A stretch of 5,348 bases of DNA from Myxococcales bacterium. Lineage in GTDB: Bacteria > Myxococcota_C > UBA6777. Positions within the stretch are counted from its first letter, which is position 1, and every line of letters begins with the position of its first letter. The stretch is taken from positions 4,352 through 9,699 of the forward strand of contig JALTMC010000865.1 of NCBI GenBank assembly GCA_027005175.1, read 5' to 3'. The translations under genes and the position numbers were made by a program. Positions 5,323-5,348 of this stretch are shown here, piece by piece. Below the pieces are notes generated by a model that ran no database searches, had not been told where the DNA came from, and saw nothing but the letters and a program-made list of their open reading frames with translations.

Positions 5323-5348
5323 TAGTTGGTGGTCGCAGCCACTGTCAG

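Overview
This 5.3 kb window looks like chromosomal DNA of a Gram-negative bacterium. Two genes encode proteins with lipoprotein signal peptides, one of them with an M23 (LytM-type) peptidoglycan-peptidase fold, and a third encodes a membrane-anchored FHA protein. Base composition is intermediate, and usage of G/C at third codon positions is moderate. The FHA protein and the small orphan lipoproteins fit a Myxococcota/Bradymonadota-like or other deltaproteobacterial lineage, but nothing in the window fixes the taxon. No rRNA, tRNA, CRISPR, transposase or phage gene was seen.

Layout, left to right. Positions 1-883 (minus) hold a gene cut by the window edge. It starts at TTG behind a good ribosome binding site and encodes a lipoprotein with a helical region, a very arginine-rich linker (made by an 18-bp tandem repeat) and an M23 domain. 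Positions 884-1393 are a divergent intergenic region with a perfect TGTGA-N6-TCACA (CRP-type) site and a 9-bp inverted repeat. Positions 1394-1996 (plus) encode a 200-residue orphan lipoprotein. The 3' end of that gene, stop codon included, is tandemly repeated in 39-bp units up to about 2090. Positions 2095-2766 (minus, convergent) encode a 223-residue protein with an N-terminal membrane helix, an FHA domain and a C-terminal segment resembling a Fis-type helix-turn-helix.

A second divergent region (2767-2971) carries a perfect 8-bp inverted repeat with a 10-nt spacer, a candidate operator. It precedes a two-gene operon: an enolase-superfamily racemase/epimerase (2972-4024, dgcA-like) overlapping by one base a DUF1611-family protein (4024-5088, dgcN-like). 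In the DgcN-DgcA pathway, D-glutamate is N-acetylated and the N-acetyl-D-glutamate is racemised to N-acetyl-L-glutamate, so D-Glu becomes usable as carbon and nitrogen. The last 260 bases hold no intact gene, only what looks like the frameshifted 3' end of a coding sequence plus inverted repeats.

How the parts work together: dgcA and dgcN almost certainly form a functional unit. The rest is a set of separately transcribed envelope and signalling genes. A link between peptidoglycan turnover (M23 protein, D-Glu release) and D-Glu use is possible but is only an inference from proximity.
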